Below are positions 16,333 to 24,422 of a stretch of DNA of 64,000 bases, one piece after another; positions within the stretch are counted from its first letter, which is position 1, and every line of letters starts with the position of its first letter. The position numbers were made by a program, and so were the translations under genes. The notes beneath the pieces were generated by a model, which was not told where the DNA came from, did no database searches, and saw only the letters and a program-made list of their open reading frames with translations. This DNA comes from CAZIOH01 sp964540815 (lineage in GTDB: Bacteria; Myxococcota_A; Polyangia; Fen-1088). Where the stretch lies: NCBI GenBank assembly GCA_964540815.1, contig CAZIOH010000029.1:1-64000 (forward strand), given 5' to 3'.

Positions 16333-17112
16333 ATGAGCCTGTGCTGGTCGTGCGAGCGCGACACCGGAGCTGGGCTGACCTGCGTGCGCTGCGGAGCGCT
16401 CACGGCGCCGGTGGTGGGCGAGACCTTCTTCGCGGTGCTCGGCCTGCCCGAGCGGTACGCCGTGGATCTCGAGGCCGCGGAGGCGGGGTTCAAGGAACGC
16501 ACGCGGCTGGTGCACCCCGATCGATTCGCCCGGGCCGACCCGCGCGCGCGGCAGATCTCGCTGCGGCGGACAGTCGAGCTCAACGAGGCCTGGCGCACCA
16601 TCAAGCATCCCGTGCGCCGGGCCGAGTACCTCATGCGTCTGCAGGGCTATGACCTCGCCGGAGAGGGCGGGCCCACCGGGCCCGGCGCCGCAGGCGAGGG
16701 CCGGACGCCGCCGGTGGGTGCCGACCCGGGGCGGGTCCGGTTGACGGTCCCGCCCGCGCTGCTCAACGACGTCCTCGAGCTGCGCGAGGCCCTGCTCGAG
16801 GCGCGAGCGGCCAGGGATGCGGCGGCGGTCCACCGGCTCGGCGCCGAGGTCGCGGAGCGGCTGCGCGAGGCGCTCGCGGCCGTCGCGCGGGGGCTCGGGG
16901 GCGACCGAGCGCGCGACAGCCTGGTTGGCGAGGAGGGCGACCTCATCGGGGCGGTTGACTTCGTCGCCGAGAAGACAGAGAAGCTCGACACCGTGGCCGA
17001 GAAGCTGATCGCCATCCGATACTACCAGCGTTTTCTCGAGGAGCTCGAGGCGGGCGAGACGAGCCCGGCCGCGGGGGGCGGCGGCGTCTCCGCCGATCGA
17101 GGGAGCCCCTGA
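16333..17112 (+). CDS. hscB: Fe-S biogenesis J-domain co-chaperone HscB with N-terminal zinc-finger-like Cys motif
   Basis: 259 residues. An N-terminal C4-x2-C7 and C17-x2-C20 pair probably binds zinc; E. coli HscB lacks it, whereas mitochondrial HSC20 has a similar one. The J domain follows, with the HPD tripeptide at 61-63 in RLVHPDRFARADP, then a Gly/Pro linker near 115-130 and the C-terminal helical IscU-binding domain. It recruits IscU and stimulates the HscA ATPase. The gene overlaps hscA by one base (TGATG). It is longer than the E. coli protein (about 170 residues) because of the finger and linker. Confidence 0.92.
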   Translation: MSLCWSCERDTGAGLTCVRCGALTAPVVGETFFAVLGLPERYAVDLEAAEAGFKERTRLVHPDRFARADPRARQISLRRTVELNEAWRTIKHPVRRAEYLMRLQGYDLAGEGGPTGPGAAGEGRTPPVGADPGRVRLTVPPALLNDVLELREALLEARAARDAAAVHRLGAEVAERLREALAAVARGLGGDRARDSLVGEEGDLIGAVDFVAEKTEKLDTVAEKLIAIRYYQRFLEELEAGETSPAAGGGGVSADRGSP

Positions 17113-19229
17113 TGGCCGACGGGCTGTTTCAGATCTCCGAGCCCGGCGAGGCGCGCGCGCGCGCGGCCTGTCCTCCCGGGACCACCGGCGCGATCGGGAT
17201 CGATCTCGGCACGACCAACTCGCTGGTGGCGGCGATCGAGGACGGGCGACCGGTGGTGCTGCTCGACGAGGAAGGCGAAGCCATCCTGCCGTCGGTGGTG
17301 CACTACGCGGCGCCCGGCCCTGGCTTGGTGGCCGCGGCTGGTGAGGCCGGTGCGGGTGCGGGTGCGGGGGAGGTGGTGGTCGGGAAGCAGGCCCGCGAGG
17401 TCCTGGCCGCGCGGGCTCCCGCCGACACCATCGCCTCGGTCAAGCGCTTCATGGGACGCGGGCCGGAGGACGCCGAGGCCAAGCGCAAGCTCACGGCGTA
17501 TCGCTTCGCGCCAGGGCAGCCGGGTGAGTCCGTGGTCCGCTTCGTGGTGGCGGGGGGGACCCGCACGGTCACGCCGGTCGAGGTGTCGGCCGAGATCCTC
17601 CGGGCGCTTCGCCTGCGGGCGGAGGCCCGCCTGGGTGCGCCGCTCGCGGGCGCCGTGATCACCGTGCCGGCCTACTTCGACGACGGGCAACGCCAGGCCA
17701 CCCGGGATGCGGGCCGCATCGCCGGGCTCGAGGTCCTGCGCCTGCTCAACGAGCCGACGGCGGCGGCGCTGGCGTATGGGCTCGACAAGGCCGCCGAGGG
17801 CACCTTCGCGGTGTTCGACCTCGGGGGCGGGACCTTCGACATCTCCGTCCTGAAGCTCGAGCAGGGCGTCTTCGAGGTGAAGTCCACCGGGGGCGATTCG
17901 GCGCTCGGCGGCGACGACTTCGACCGCGCCATCGCCGAACATCTCCTCGCGCGGCTGGATCCTGGCGGGGTAGCAGCGGGCGAAGCGGCTGGCGCGGCTG
18001 ACGCGGACTCTCCACCGGAGCGTGCGCGGTCCATGGCCCGCTGGGCGCTGGATGCCGCCCGCGCGGCCAAGGAAGCGCTGACCACCCTCCTGGTGGTCGA
18101 GATTCCGCCCCCGCCCGGGTGGATGTCGGGCCCCGGCGCCACGCAGGGTCAGCCGCCGCCACCACCGCCGCTGCGACTGGCCCGCGAGGAAATGGAGGCC
18201 CTGGTGCGCCCGATCCTGGCGCGCTGTGCGCCGGCCGTGCGGCGGGCGCTGGTCGACGCCGAGCTCACGCCGGCGGACCTGTCGGGCGTGATCCTGGTCG
18301 GGGGGGCCACCCGCATGCCGCTCGTACGGCGGTTCGTGGCCGAGATCTTCGGGAGGGAGCCGCTCGCGGACATCGATCCCGATCAGGTGGTGGCGCTCGG
18401 CGCGGCGATCCAGGCCGATCTGCTGGCGGGTGGGAGCGCCAACCCCGATCTCGTGTTGCTCGACGTGGTGCCGCTGTCGCTGGGGCTCGAGCTCATGGGC
18501 GGCGTGGTCGAGAAGATCATCCACCGCAACTCGACCGTCCCCTGCGGGGCGACCCAGACCTTCACCACCTACGCCGACGACCAGACCGGGTTCGATCTGC
18601 ACGTGGTGCAGGGCGAGCGGGAGCTGGTCGCGGACTGTCGCTCGCTGGCCCGCTTCAAGCTGACCGGGATTCCACCCATGCCCGCCGGCCTGGCGCGCCT
18701 CGAGGTGACCTTCGTGGTCGACGCCGATGGCATCTTGCGGGTGACGGCGCGGGAGGAGGCCACCGGCCTGAATGCGGCGGTCCAGGTCCAGCCCTCCTAT
18801 GGTCTGTCCGAGGACGAGGTCGAGCGCATGCTGCTCGATTCATTCACCCACGGCGAGGACGACGTGCGGCAGCGGCAGCTCGCCGAGCAGCGCATCGAGG
18901 CGAGCCGGATCTTGCAGGCCCTGCGGGGCGCGATGGCGGCCAGCCCGGAGCTGCTGACCGAGGACGATCGAAGCCACATCGCGGCCGCCCGCGTCGAGCT
19001 GGAGCAGGCTGCGCGCGGCGAGCACGCGCAGCCGATCCGCCAGGCCATCGAGGCTCTGGATCGTGCGTCCAAGGAGTTCGCGGGGCGGCGCATGAACCGC
19101 GCCTTCGAGGAGGGCCTGCGCGGTCGCTCACTCGGGCAGGTCGAGGCCGAGATGGAAAAATCGGCCGCCGAGGGCAGCCTGGACCAGCGTCTGGCGCGGG
19201 CCGGCCACCGCGGTCATTCCCATGGATGA
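17112..19229 (+). CDS. hscA: Fe-S assembly chaperone HscA (Hsp70 family)
   Basis: 705 residues, an Hsp70-type ATPase. GIDLGTTNSLVAAIEDG near residue 32, VPAYFDDGQRQATRDAG, LNEPTAAALAYGLD, FDLGGGTFDISVL and VILVGGATRMPLV mark the nucleotide-binding domain. The C-terminal part is the substrate domain that grips the IscU LPPVK motif. It is about 90 residues longer than E. coli HscA. The extra length comes from Gly/Ala- and Pro-rich insertions (near 75-90 and 330-355) and a short His-containing tail (GHRGHSHG). Identification rests on its place between hscB and fdx. Confidence 0.95.
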   Translation: MADGLFQISEPGEARARAACPPGTTGAIGIDLGTTNSLVAAIEDGRPVVLLDEEGEAILPSVVHYAAPGPGLVAAAGEAGAGAGAGEVVVGKQAREVLAARAPADTIASVKRFMGRGPEDAEAKRKLTAYRFAPGQPGESVVRFVVAGGTRTVTPVEVSAEILRALRLRAEARLGAPLAGAVITVPAYFDDGQRQATRDAGRIAGLEVLRLLNEPTAAALAYGLDKAAEGTFAVFDLGGGTFDISVLKLEQGVFEVKSTGGDSALGGDDFDRAIAEHLLARLDPGGVAAGEAAGAADADSPPERARSMARWALDAARAAKEALTTLLVVEIPPPPGWMSGPGATQGQPPPPPPLRLAREEMEALVRPILARCAPAVRRALVDAELTPADLSGVILVGGATRMPLVRRFVAEIFGREPLADIDPDQVVALGAAIQADLLAGGSANPDLVLLDVVPLSLGLELMGGVVEKIIHRNSTVPCGATQTFTTYADDQTGFDLHVVQGERELVADCRSLARFKLTGIPPMPAGLARLEVTFVVDADGILRVTAREEATGLNAAVQVQPSYGLSEDEVERMLLDSFTHGEDDVRQRQLAEQRIEASRILQALRGAMAASPELLTEDDRSHIAAARVELEQAARGEHAQPIRQAIEALDRASKEFAGRRMNRAFEEGLRGRSLGQVEAEMEKSAAEGSLDQRLARAGHRGHSHG

Positions 19230-19243
19230 GGAACGACTCCGCC

Positions 19244-19594
19244 ATGCCCAAGGTTAGATTCGAGCCCGACGGCATCGAGATCGAGGTCCCGCTCGGGACC
19301 AGCATCCTCGATGCTTCGCGTGCTGCCGGAGCCCAGGTGGGCTCGGCGTGCGGTGGCGTGTGCGGCTGCTCCACGTGCCACGTCTACGTCAAGCAGAACC
19401 TCGCGTCGCTCTCGGCGCCGCAGGATCGCGAGGAGGACATCATGGACAAGGCCTTCGACGTGCGCCCCGAGTCGCGCCTCGGCTGTCAGGCCAAGGTCCT
19501 CCGCGACGTCCTCGTCGTGTGCGAGATCAGCCCCGAGAGCCGCAAGGCCTTCCTCGACGAGCACCCAGAGCTCCGCAGAGGAGGCTCCTCGTAG
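19244..19594 (+). CDS. fdx: ISC-type [2Fe-2S] ferredoxin
   Basis: A 116-residue adrenodoxin-type ferredoxin. The cluster ligands are C36, C42, C45 and C81 (GSACGGVCGCSTCHVYV and RLGCQAK); an extra Cys40 lies between the first two ligands. It supplies electrons for cluster assembly on IscU. The ATG at 19244 is 14 bases after the hscA stop. It is the last gene of the operon and faces the YeeE pair on the other strand, 51 bases away. The C-terminal extension (about residues 98-116) is polar. Confidence 0.95.
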   Translation: MPKVRFEPDGIEIEVPLGTSILDASRAAGAQVGSACGGVCGCSTCHVYVKQNLASLSAPQDREEDIMDKAFDVRPESRLGCQAKVLRDVLVVCEISPESRKAFLDEHPELRRGGSS

Positions 19595-19645
19595 CCCTCG
19601 ATCCCGCCCGAAGGTCGCCGGAGCGCGGTCGGTCGACCGGGCTCT

Positions 19646-20215
19646 CTACGCTTCGGTCTTTCTCGTGTCCTTCTCGCTGCCCCGAACCCAGGGCAGGGCG
19701 GTGACACTGGCCGGGGGACGCGACGAGCTCGGGAGGTCGGCGGGGTCTCGCCCGGAGAGCAGGTGGAAGAGCCACATTCCCATCATCATCGAGGCCACGA
19801 ACACCAGGATCCCCGGTGAGAAGCCAACCAGGGTGACGAGCGCCGGCCCGGGGCAGTAGCCACCGAGGCCCCACCCCACGCCGAAGATGGCGGCGCCCAC
19901 CACCAGCCTTGGATTCACCCGTGCGAACAACGCTCGGCTCGTCCCCACGTCGCCCTCCGGGCCGTCGTCCTGGCCGGTCTCCGTCGGTTGGGGCCGCTCC
20001 GTCGACGGCGTCGTTCGCATCCTCCTTCGCCACCACCACGCGAGCGGCATGTGGACCGCGATCGCGCCCCCCATCACCAGCGCCAGGCTCGGATCCCAGT
20101 GGCCCCCGAACAGGTCGAGGAACCCGATCACCTTTCCGGGCTGGGTCATTCCGGAGACGCCGAGGCCGAGGCCGAACATCGACCCGAACAACGCCGCGCT
20201 CGCGAGCCGGCGCAT
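19646..20215 (-). CDS. YeeE/YedE-type membrane protein, DUF6691-like half
   Basis: A 189-residue membrane protein with about four helices. The motifs LGLGVSGMTQPGKVIGFLD at the start and GVGWGLGGYCPGPALVTL in the second half are those of the YeeE/YedE sulfur transporter superfamily (DUF6691 type). A charged loop (RRRMRTTPSTERPQPTETGQ) separates the halves. It forms a pair with the upstream gene, whose stop overlaps its ATG by one base (TGATG). In TsuA the conserved cysteines pass thiosulfate across the membrane; here the Cys of CPGPA is kept. It is convergent to the isc operon, so sulfur supply is a reasonable but unproven link. Confidence 0.82.
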   Translation of the reverse strand: MRRLASAALFGSMFGLGLGVSGMTQPGKVIGFLDLFGGHWDPSLALVMGGAIAVHMPLAWWWRRRMRTTPSTERPQPTETGQDDGPEGDVGTSRALFARVNPRLVVGAAIFGVGWGLGGYCPGPALVTLVGFSPGILVFVASMMMGMWLFHLLSGRDPADLPSSSRPPASVTALPWVRGSEKDTRKTEA

Positions 20216-20646
20216 CACCGACCTCCAAGGATCCTGACCAGGGTCACGGTCGCGATTCCAGTGGCCATGAACGTCAGGGTCGCGACCAGGGAGCGCAGGG
20301 AAAAGCGGGAGATCCCACAGACCCCGTGCCCGCTGGTGCAGCCACTCCCCATGCGCGAGCCGAAGCCGACCAGCAAGCCCGCCACGGTCAGCACCCCGAG
20401 CGAGCGGATGGGCTCGACCAGGGCCGTGGGCCGCAGCACGAGGAGTCCCGCTCCACTCGCCAGCAGACCGGCCAGAAAGATGGCGCGCCAGCCCCAGTCC
20501 CGGGCGGACGGGCGCAGGAACCCGTCGAGGATTCCGCTGATTCCCGCAACCCGTCCGGTGAAGAACAAGAGACCGGACGCGGCGAGCCCGATCAGGGCGC
20601 CCCCCTCGAGGGCTGCGACGGGCGTGAAATGGGTGAAGTCCTGCAT
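20215..20646 (-). CDS. YeeE/YedE family membrane protein, partner half
   Basis: A 143-residue membrane protein with four predicted helices. The family signature GFGSRMGSGCTSGHGVCGIS lies near residue 100 and contains two Cys. The start taken is the ATG at 20644-20646 (MQDFTHFTPVAALEGG) because the first helix begins soon after; the upstream open frame lacks hydrophobic character. Together with the overlapping DUF6691-like gene it makes a split version of the full-length YeeE transporter. Uptake of thiosulfate or another reduced sulfur compound is the family expectation; the actual substrate is unknown. Confidence 0.82.
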   Translation of the reverse strand: MQDFTHFTPVAALEGGALIGLAASGLLFFTGRVAGISGILDGFLRPSARDWGWRAIFLAGLLASGAGLLVLRPTALVEPIRSLGVLTVAGLLVGFGSRMGSGCTSGHGVCGISRFSLRSLVATLTFMATGIATVTLVRILGGR

Positions 20647-20759
20647 GACGGGCGAGCCTGCCACGATGGGAAGGAAAGACAAATCGGAAGGGAATCGCCA
20701 GAGTTGGTGGGGAATTCGATGTTCCGGCGGATCCACCCGAGATCGACAGATTGACCGTG

Positions 20760-21545
20760 TCAGTCCCGGGGTCGGGGCGAGGGCAGGAGTTGCCATGCTC
20801 CAGCGGGCAGCTCGGGCGGGAGCGCATATGGACCGAAGCGTGTGCGGCAAAGGCCGAGGACGTGGCTGCCGAGCGCGGCGAAGATTCGCCGCACCTCGTG
20901 GTAGGCCCCGCCGACGATGGTGATCGATGCGAGGGCCCGGGTCTCCGGGGGGACCGCCAGGGCGGGGTGGATCTCGCCGGGCGCAAGGGTCACGAGCTCG
21001 GCGATCTCCGGGCGATGCCCGTCCTCGAGGACCAGATCCTGGCGAGGCCCAGGCGGGCCGAAGTCGCTGGTCAGGGCCGCCTGATAGGTGCGTGGGACCT
21101 TCCGCTTCGGGTGGGTCAGCCGCTGGATCAGCGCCCCGTCGGTGGTCCAGACGAGCAGACCCGTGGTGTCGAGATCGAGGCGCCCGGCCGGGCGGAGCTC
21201 GGCGAAGAGCGGCGCGTCGCGCAAGAGAGCGTGGGCGGTGGGGTGCCGCGCATCGCGCAGCGCCGTGACCACGCCCCGCGGCTTGTGCAGGAGCACGAGG
21301 GCCTGCTCGAAGAGGGGGGTCGCCTGGCCATCCACCGAGACCACCGCGGTCCCGTCGATGTCGTCGCCGCCGTCACCGCCGCCGCTGTCGCCGGGCAGGG
21401 GAATCGCCACCTTCCGGTCGCGGATCGGGCGGCCGGCGCGGTCGGTCACCCGGCCCGCGTCCACCAGGCGGGCCACCATGGTCCTGGAGATCCCGAGGTT
21501 GCGAGAGAGCAGTTCGTCGAGCCGCGCCGGCACGCCATGAAACAT
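20760..21545 (-). CDS. RsuA/RluB/RluE-family pseudouridine synthase
   Basis: 261 residues. An N-terminal S4 domain (RLDELLSRNLGISRTMVARLVDAGRV) precedes the RsuA catalytic domain, whose motif RPAGRLDLDTTGLLVWT contains the catalytic Asp. LHKPRGVVTALRD and GAYHEVRRIFAALG are also typical. It modifies a uridine in small or large subunit rRNA; RsuA, RluB and RluE cannot be separated reliably by eye. A Gly/Asp-rich linker (SGGGDGGDDIDG) interrupts the region between S4 and catalytic domain. The start is the ATG at 21545, 44 bases from the divergent trmL gene. Confidence 0.88.
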   Translation of the reverse strand: MFHGVPARLDELLSRNLGISRTMVARLVDAGRVTDRAGRPIRDRKVAIPLPGDSGGGDGGDDIDGTAVVSVDGQATPLFEQALVLLHKPRGVVTALRDARHPTAHALLRDAPLFAELRPAGRLDLDTTGLLVWTTDGALIQRLTHPKRKVPRTYQAALTSDFGPPGPRQDLVLEDGHRPEIAELVTLAPGEIHPALAVPPETRALASITIVGGAYHEVRRIFAALGSHVLGLCRTRFGPYALPPELPAGAWQLLPSPRPRD

Positions 21546-21589
21546 ACTCTCCGCCGCGACGCTTGTCGCAACGCGCGCGAGGCACGCAC

Positions 21590-22105
21590 ATGGCTGGACT
21601 GCACGTCGCCCTCCTGGCACCCGAAATCCACTGGAACACCGGCAACGCCGGGCGCACCTGCCTGGCGGTGGACGCCGATCTGCATCTGGTCCGACCGCTC
21701 GGCTTCTCGCTCGACGACCGACAGCTCCGCCGCGCCGGTCTCGACTACTGGCCGCGCGTCCGGGTGCACGTGTGGCACGACTGGGCGACCTTCGAGGCGG
21801 CCCTTCCCGGGCTCGGCACACCGTTCTTCTTCGCGCCCCGGGCCACCCGCGCGTACACCGAGGTCGCGTATCCGGAGTCGACCGTGCTCGTCTTCGGGTG
21901 CGAGAGCCAGGGTCTACCGGCCTTCATCCTCGAGGCGCACGCCGCGTCCACCGTCTCCATCCCCATGGCCGACCCCGCCCTGCGCTCCCTCAACCTGTCG
22001 ACGTCGGTCGCCGTCGGGCTGTTCGAGGTCGAGCGCCAGCGCCGCTCCGCGCGGATCGGCGCGACGCCACGGACCTGCCCCGAGGGGCCGTTCAGTTCTT
22101 CTTGA
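21590..22105 (+). CDS. trmL: tRNA (cytidine(34)-2'-O)-methyltransferase TrmL
   Basis: A 171-residue SPOUT methyltransferase close to the family length of about 157. It has PEIHWNTGNAGRTCLAVDADLHLVRP at the N-terminus, LVFGCESQGLPAFI in the middle and the trefoil-knot SAM-binding segment IPMADPALRSLNLSTSVAV. TrmL methylates the wobble nucleotide of tRNA-Leu isoacceptors. The start is the ATG at 21590. The C-terminus overlaps the convergent lipoprotein gene by 14 bases. It is divergent from the pseudouridine synthase gene, so two RNA-modification genes share a short promoter region. Confidence 0.92.
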   Translation: MAGLHVALLAPEIHWNTGNAGRTCLAVDADLHLVRPLGFSLDDRQLRRAGLDYWPRVRVHVWHDWATFEAALPGLGTPFFFAPRATRAYTEVAYPESTVLVFGCESQGLPAFILEAHAASTVSIPMADPALRSLNLSTSVAVGLFEVERQRRSARIGATPRTCPEGPFSSS

Positions 22106-23354
22106 CCCGGTAGAAGCTCACGTCGTCGAACCAGACGTCGAGCCAGCCGACATCCCACATGAGGCGCAGCATCGACGCCGCCGAGAGGATCGGGTGGGCG
22201 AACTTCTTGCCGAATCCCTGCTGCGACAGCTCGGTGAAGGGGACCAGGTACAGCTTCCAGTCGGTGGTCAGGTTGACCGGGAAGACCCAGTGATCTCCGC
22301 ATGAATCCTCGATCGTGTAGGGGACGTGGTCCTTCCCCGGATCGAAGCACCATTGCGAGGCCATGCCGAGCGGACTCTGGTAGGCGGTGCAGGCGTGTCC
22401 ATTGAAGATCGGGTCCGGGGCCTGAGCCGCCGCGTACAGGTCATCGCAGCGGGACTGCCCGCACTTCTGCGAGGTGAGCACCAGCTGATGCTTGTCCATC
22501 CACAGGGCATTCGCATCGTCGTCGAAGGTTGGTCTGGCCTCGGTGCTCGGATCCCAGCAGTACGAGACCCCCTGGTAGTCGGTGCAGGGCTTGTGATTCC
22601 CGCAGGCACACTCGATGTTGCGCTCGCAGTTGCGCGGCTTGTTCGGATTCGCCGTGGAGCTGAGGTAGCTGATGTCGTCGTCCGTATCGATATCGCCGAG
22701 ACCGACCCGGATCGCCGCCTGCCCGTCCGGGCCGCGGCGCGCCCAGAGGCTGATGCCGTCCCACTGGCTGAGATCGAGCGTCTGGTACTGATACTCCGCC
22801 GAGGCCTTCGGGCAGTACGCTGGGAGCAAGGCATCCGGCGCCGATGGGCACATCTGGCCGAGGCCGTGGAGCTTCGAGAAGGAGATGCCCATCCCCCCTC
22901 CGAACCCGCGGAAGGGCCCCCCTGCGACATGCATCACGTAGCTGCCGGGATCCGAGGCCCCGCACCGCTTGGCCAGAGCCGCCGTCGGCTGCCATCCCGC
23001 CCGCTGGCTGTAGTCCGGCTGGGTGGCGTCGGCGTAGGAGTAGAGGTTGGCCGTGGTGGCGTCGGTGTAGATGTACATGTTGCTGGCGATGCCGCTCTCG
23101 AAATCCCACCCCGCGAGGGGAAGAAACTCGAGCCCCGCTTCCTGGGCGCGACAGTCGTCGAGGCTGAGAGGCTTCGGCCCGGGATCGGGCTCACACGTCC
23201 CGATGCAGGTCAATGGCAGAGGCGAGGCGGCGTCTGGGAAGGTGCTGGACGGGGAGTGACATCCCGCCCACCCCAGACCCACCAGCACCAGCACCAGCGA
23301 CGGCCAGAGCGCCTTGGCCGAGGGTCTTGCCGACCTCAGGGGAATGAGCCACAT
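22092..23354 (-). CDS. Cys-rich lipoprotein with a carbohydrate-binding-like domain
   Basis: 420 residues. The start was set at the ATG at 23354 (MWLIPLRSARPSAKALW) because it opens a lipoprotein signal ending in GWAGC. The mature protein has about 18 Cys and reads as a beta-sandwich: LAGWDFESGIASNMYIYTD near the start, LDLSQWDGISLWARRG in the middle and DVWFDDVSFYRVKKN at the end. That pattern is seen in galactose-binding-like carbohydrate-binding domains of secreted myxobacterial proteins. A long Cys-containing insertion (about 250-330) is unusual. It is divergent from another lipoprotein with a similar C-terminal strand. A ligand is not identifiable. Confidence 0.75.
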   Translation of the reverse strand: MWLIPLRSARPSAKALWPSLVLVLVGLGWAGCHSPSSTFPDAASPLPLTCIGTCEPDPGPKPLSLDDCRAQEAGLEFLPLAGWDFESGIASNMYIYTDATTANLYSYADATQPDYSQRAGWQPTAALAKRCGASDPGSYVMHVAGGPFRGFGGGMGISFSKLHGLGQMCPSAPDALLPAYCPKASAEYQYQTLDLSQWDGISLWARRGPDGQAAIRVGLGDIDTDDDISYLSSTANPNKPRNCERNIECACGNHKPCTDYQGVSYCWDPSTEARPTFDDDANALWMDKHQLVLTSQKCGQSRCDDLYAAAQAPDPIFNGHACTAYQSPLGMASQWCFDPGKDHVPYTIEDSCGDHWVFPVNLTTDWKLYLVPFTELSQQGFGKKFAHPILSAASMLRLMWDVGWLDVWFDDVSFYRVKKN

Positions 23355-23548
23355 CGAGGAAGGCGCGACACTGCCACCCACGCTCCCCGAGATCAAGACG
23401 GAAGCCCGTGAGGGTCGGCCAAGGTGGTGTGGGACCGATCTTGCTCCGCCGCAGTGCCCGCTGGTAGAACGAGGAGCGCTCGGGCGGTCTGTCATGTCTC
23501 GCCACGCCAACCCCGTCTCCCCTTCCTCTCTCCAAAGGACTCTCCTCG

Positions 23549-24373
23549 ATGAAGCCTACGCAGCCACCACGGCGTCTCACAGGACTCACGACCACGATGC
23601 TGGCGGTGGCCACGGTCGCCGCATGCGGGGGCTCGAGCGGCGGCTCACGGACAGGCACCGGGGGGACCACGAGCGGCGCGGGCGGCCTTTCTGGCTCCGG
23701 CGGGGTTTCCGGTAGCGCGGGCTCTGGCGTCGGGACCGGCGGCGCCGCCTCGGGCAGCGGGGGGGCCGCCCCGCTCGCGTGTCAGACGCCGACCGCAGCG
23801 CCCGCCACCCTGACCGATTTCTCCGACTGGAATCCAATCTCCGGCAAGTGGGGCTCCGCCAACTCCATCCTCGGTGGGCTCTTCAACTACGCGAGCACCA
23901 TGTCGACCCTCCAGGTGAGCGTGGTGGACAAGCCGACGGCGGCCGGGGACAAGGCGTTGCACTTCGTCGGGAACGTCGTTCCGGCCATGACGGGCGGGGG
24001 CTACGCCGGCGGCGGCCTGTCCTTCGACATCTGCGCGACCGCCGCGGCCTACACGGGGATCTCCTTCAGTGTCACCGGGAGCACCGGCGGCTGCGCGCTC
24101 GAGCTCCAACTGCAGACCTACTCGACCAAGCCGATCGCCAACAACGGGGGATGCCAGAGCGGTTGTTCCTCGGCCAGCAAGGGCAACCTCACCGTGCCTG
24201 GAACGGTCACCGTGAGCTTCAGCGATCTCACAGGCGCGGCGCCCACCGCCTTCAGCTCGACGGAGCTGGTTGGCATTCAATGGCAGCTGACCATCCCGGA
24301 GGGAGCCCCCGGCGCCCCCCAGATGCCCTGCCCGGTCGACCTCTACTTCGACGACGTCACGTTCGTCAAATAG
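23549..24373 (+). CDS. Lipoprotein with Gly/Ser linker and carbohydrate-binding-like domain
   Basis: 274 residues. The signal peptide ends in a lipobox (VAACGGS), followed by a Gly/Ser/Thr linker of about 45 residues. The C-terminal domain (about 80-274) starts TLTDFSDWNPISGKWG and ends VDLYFDDVTFVK, like the end of the divergent lipoprotein at 22092-23354. The middle (GGGYAGGGLSFDICATAAAY, GISFSVTGSTGGCALELQLQ) is typical of secreted beta-sandwich carbohydrate-binding modules. The GH3 enzyme lies just downstream on the other strand. A surface lipoprotein that binds glycan is the likely role. The start ATG follows CTCCTCG rather than a good Shine-Dalgarno. Confidence 0.75.
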   Translation: MKPTQPPRRLTGLTTTMLAVATVAACGGSSGGSRTGTGGTTSGAGGLSGSGGVSGSAGSGVGTGGAASGSGGAAPLACQTPTAAPATLTDFSDWNPISGKWGSANSILGGLFNYASTMSTLQVSVVDKPTAAGDKALHFVGNVVPAMTGGGYAGGGLSFDICATAAAYTGISFSVTGSTGGCALELQLQTYSTKPIANNGGCQSGCSSASKGNLTVPGTVTVSFSDLTGAAPTAFSSTELVGIQWQLTIPEGAPGAPQMPCPVDLYFDDVTFVK

Positions 24374-24393
24374 CCCCGAGAAATAGCCCCGAG
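24368..24393. repeat. 13-bp tandem duplication spanning a stop codon
   Basis: AAATAGCCCCGAG occurs twice in direct succession. The first copy contains the TAG stop of the upstream lipoprotein gene. It looks like a recent slippage duplication in the short gap between convergent genes. Confidence 0.8.
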
Positions 24394-24422
24394 GCTGGTG
24401 CCGCGCTCGGCCGGCGGGGTCG

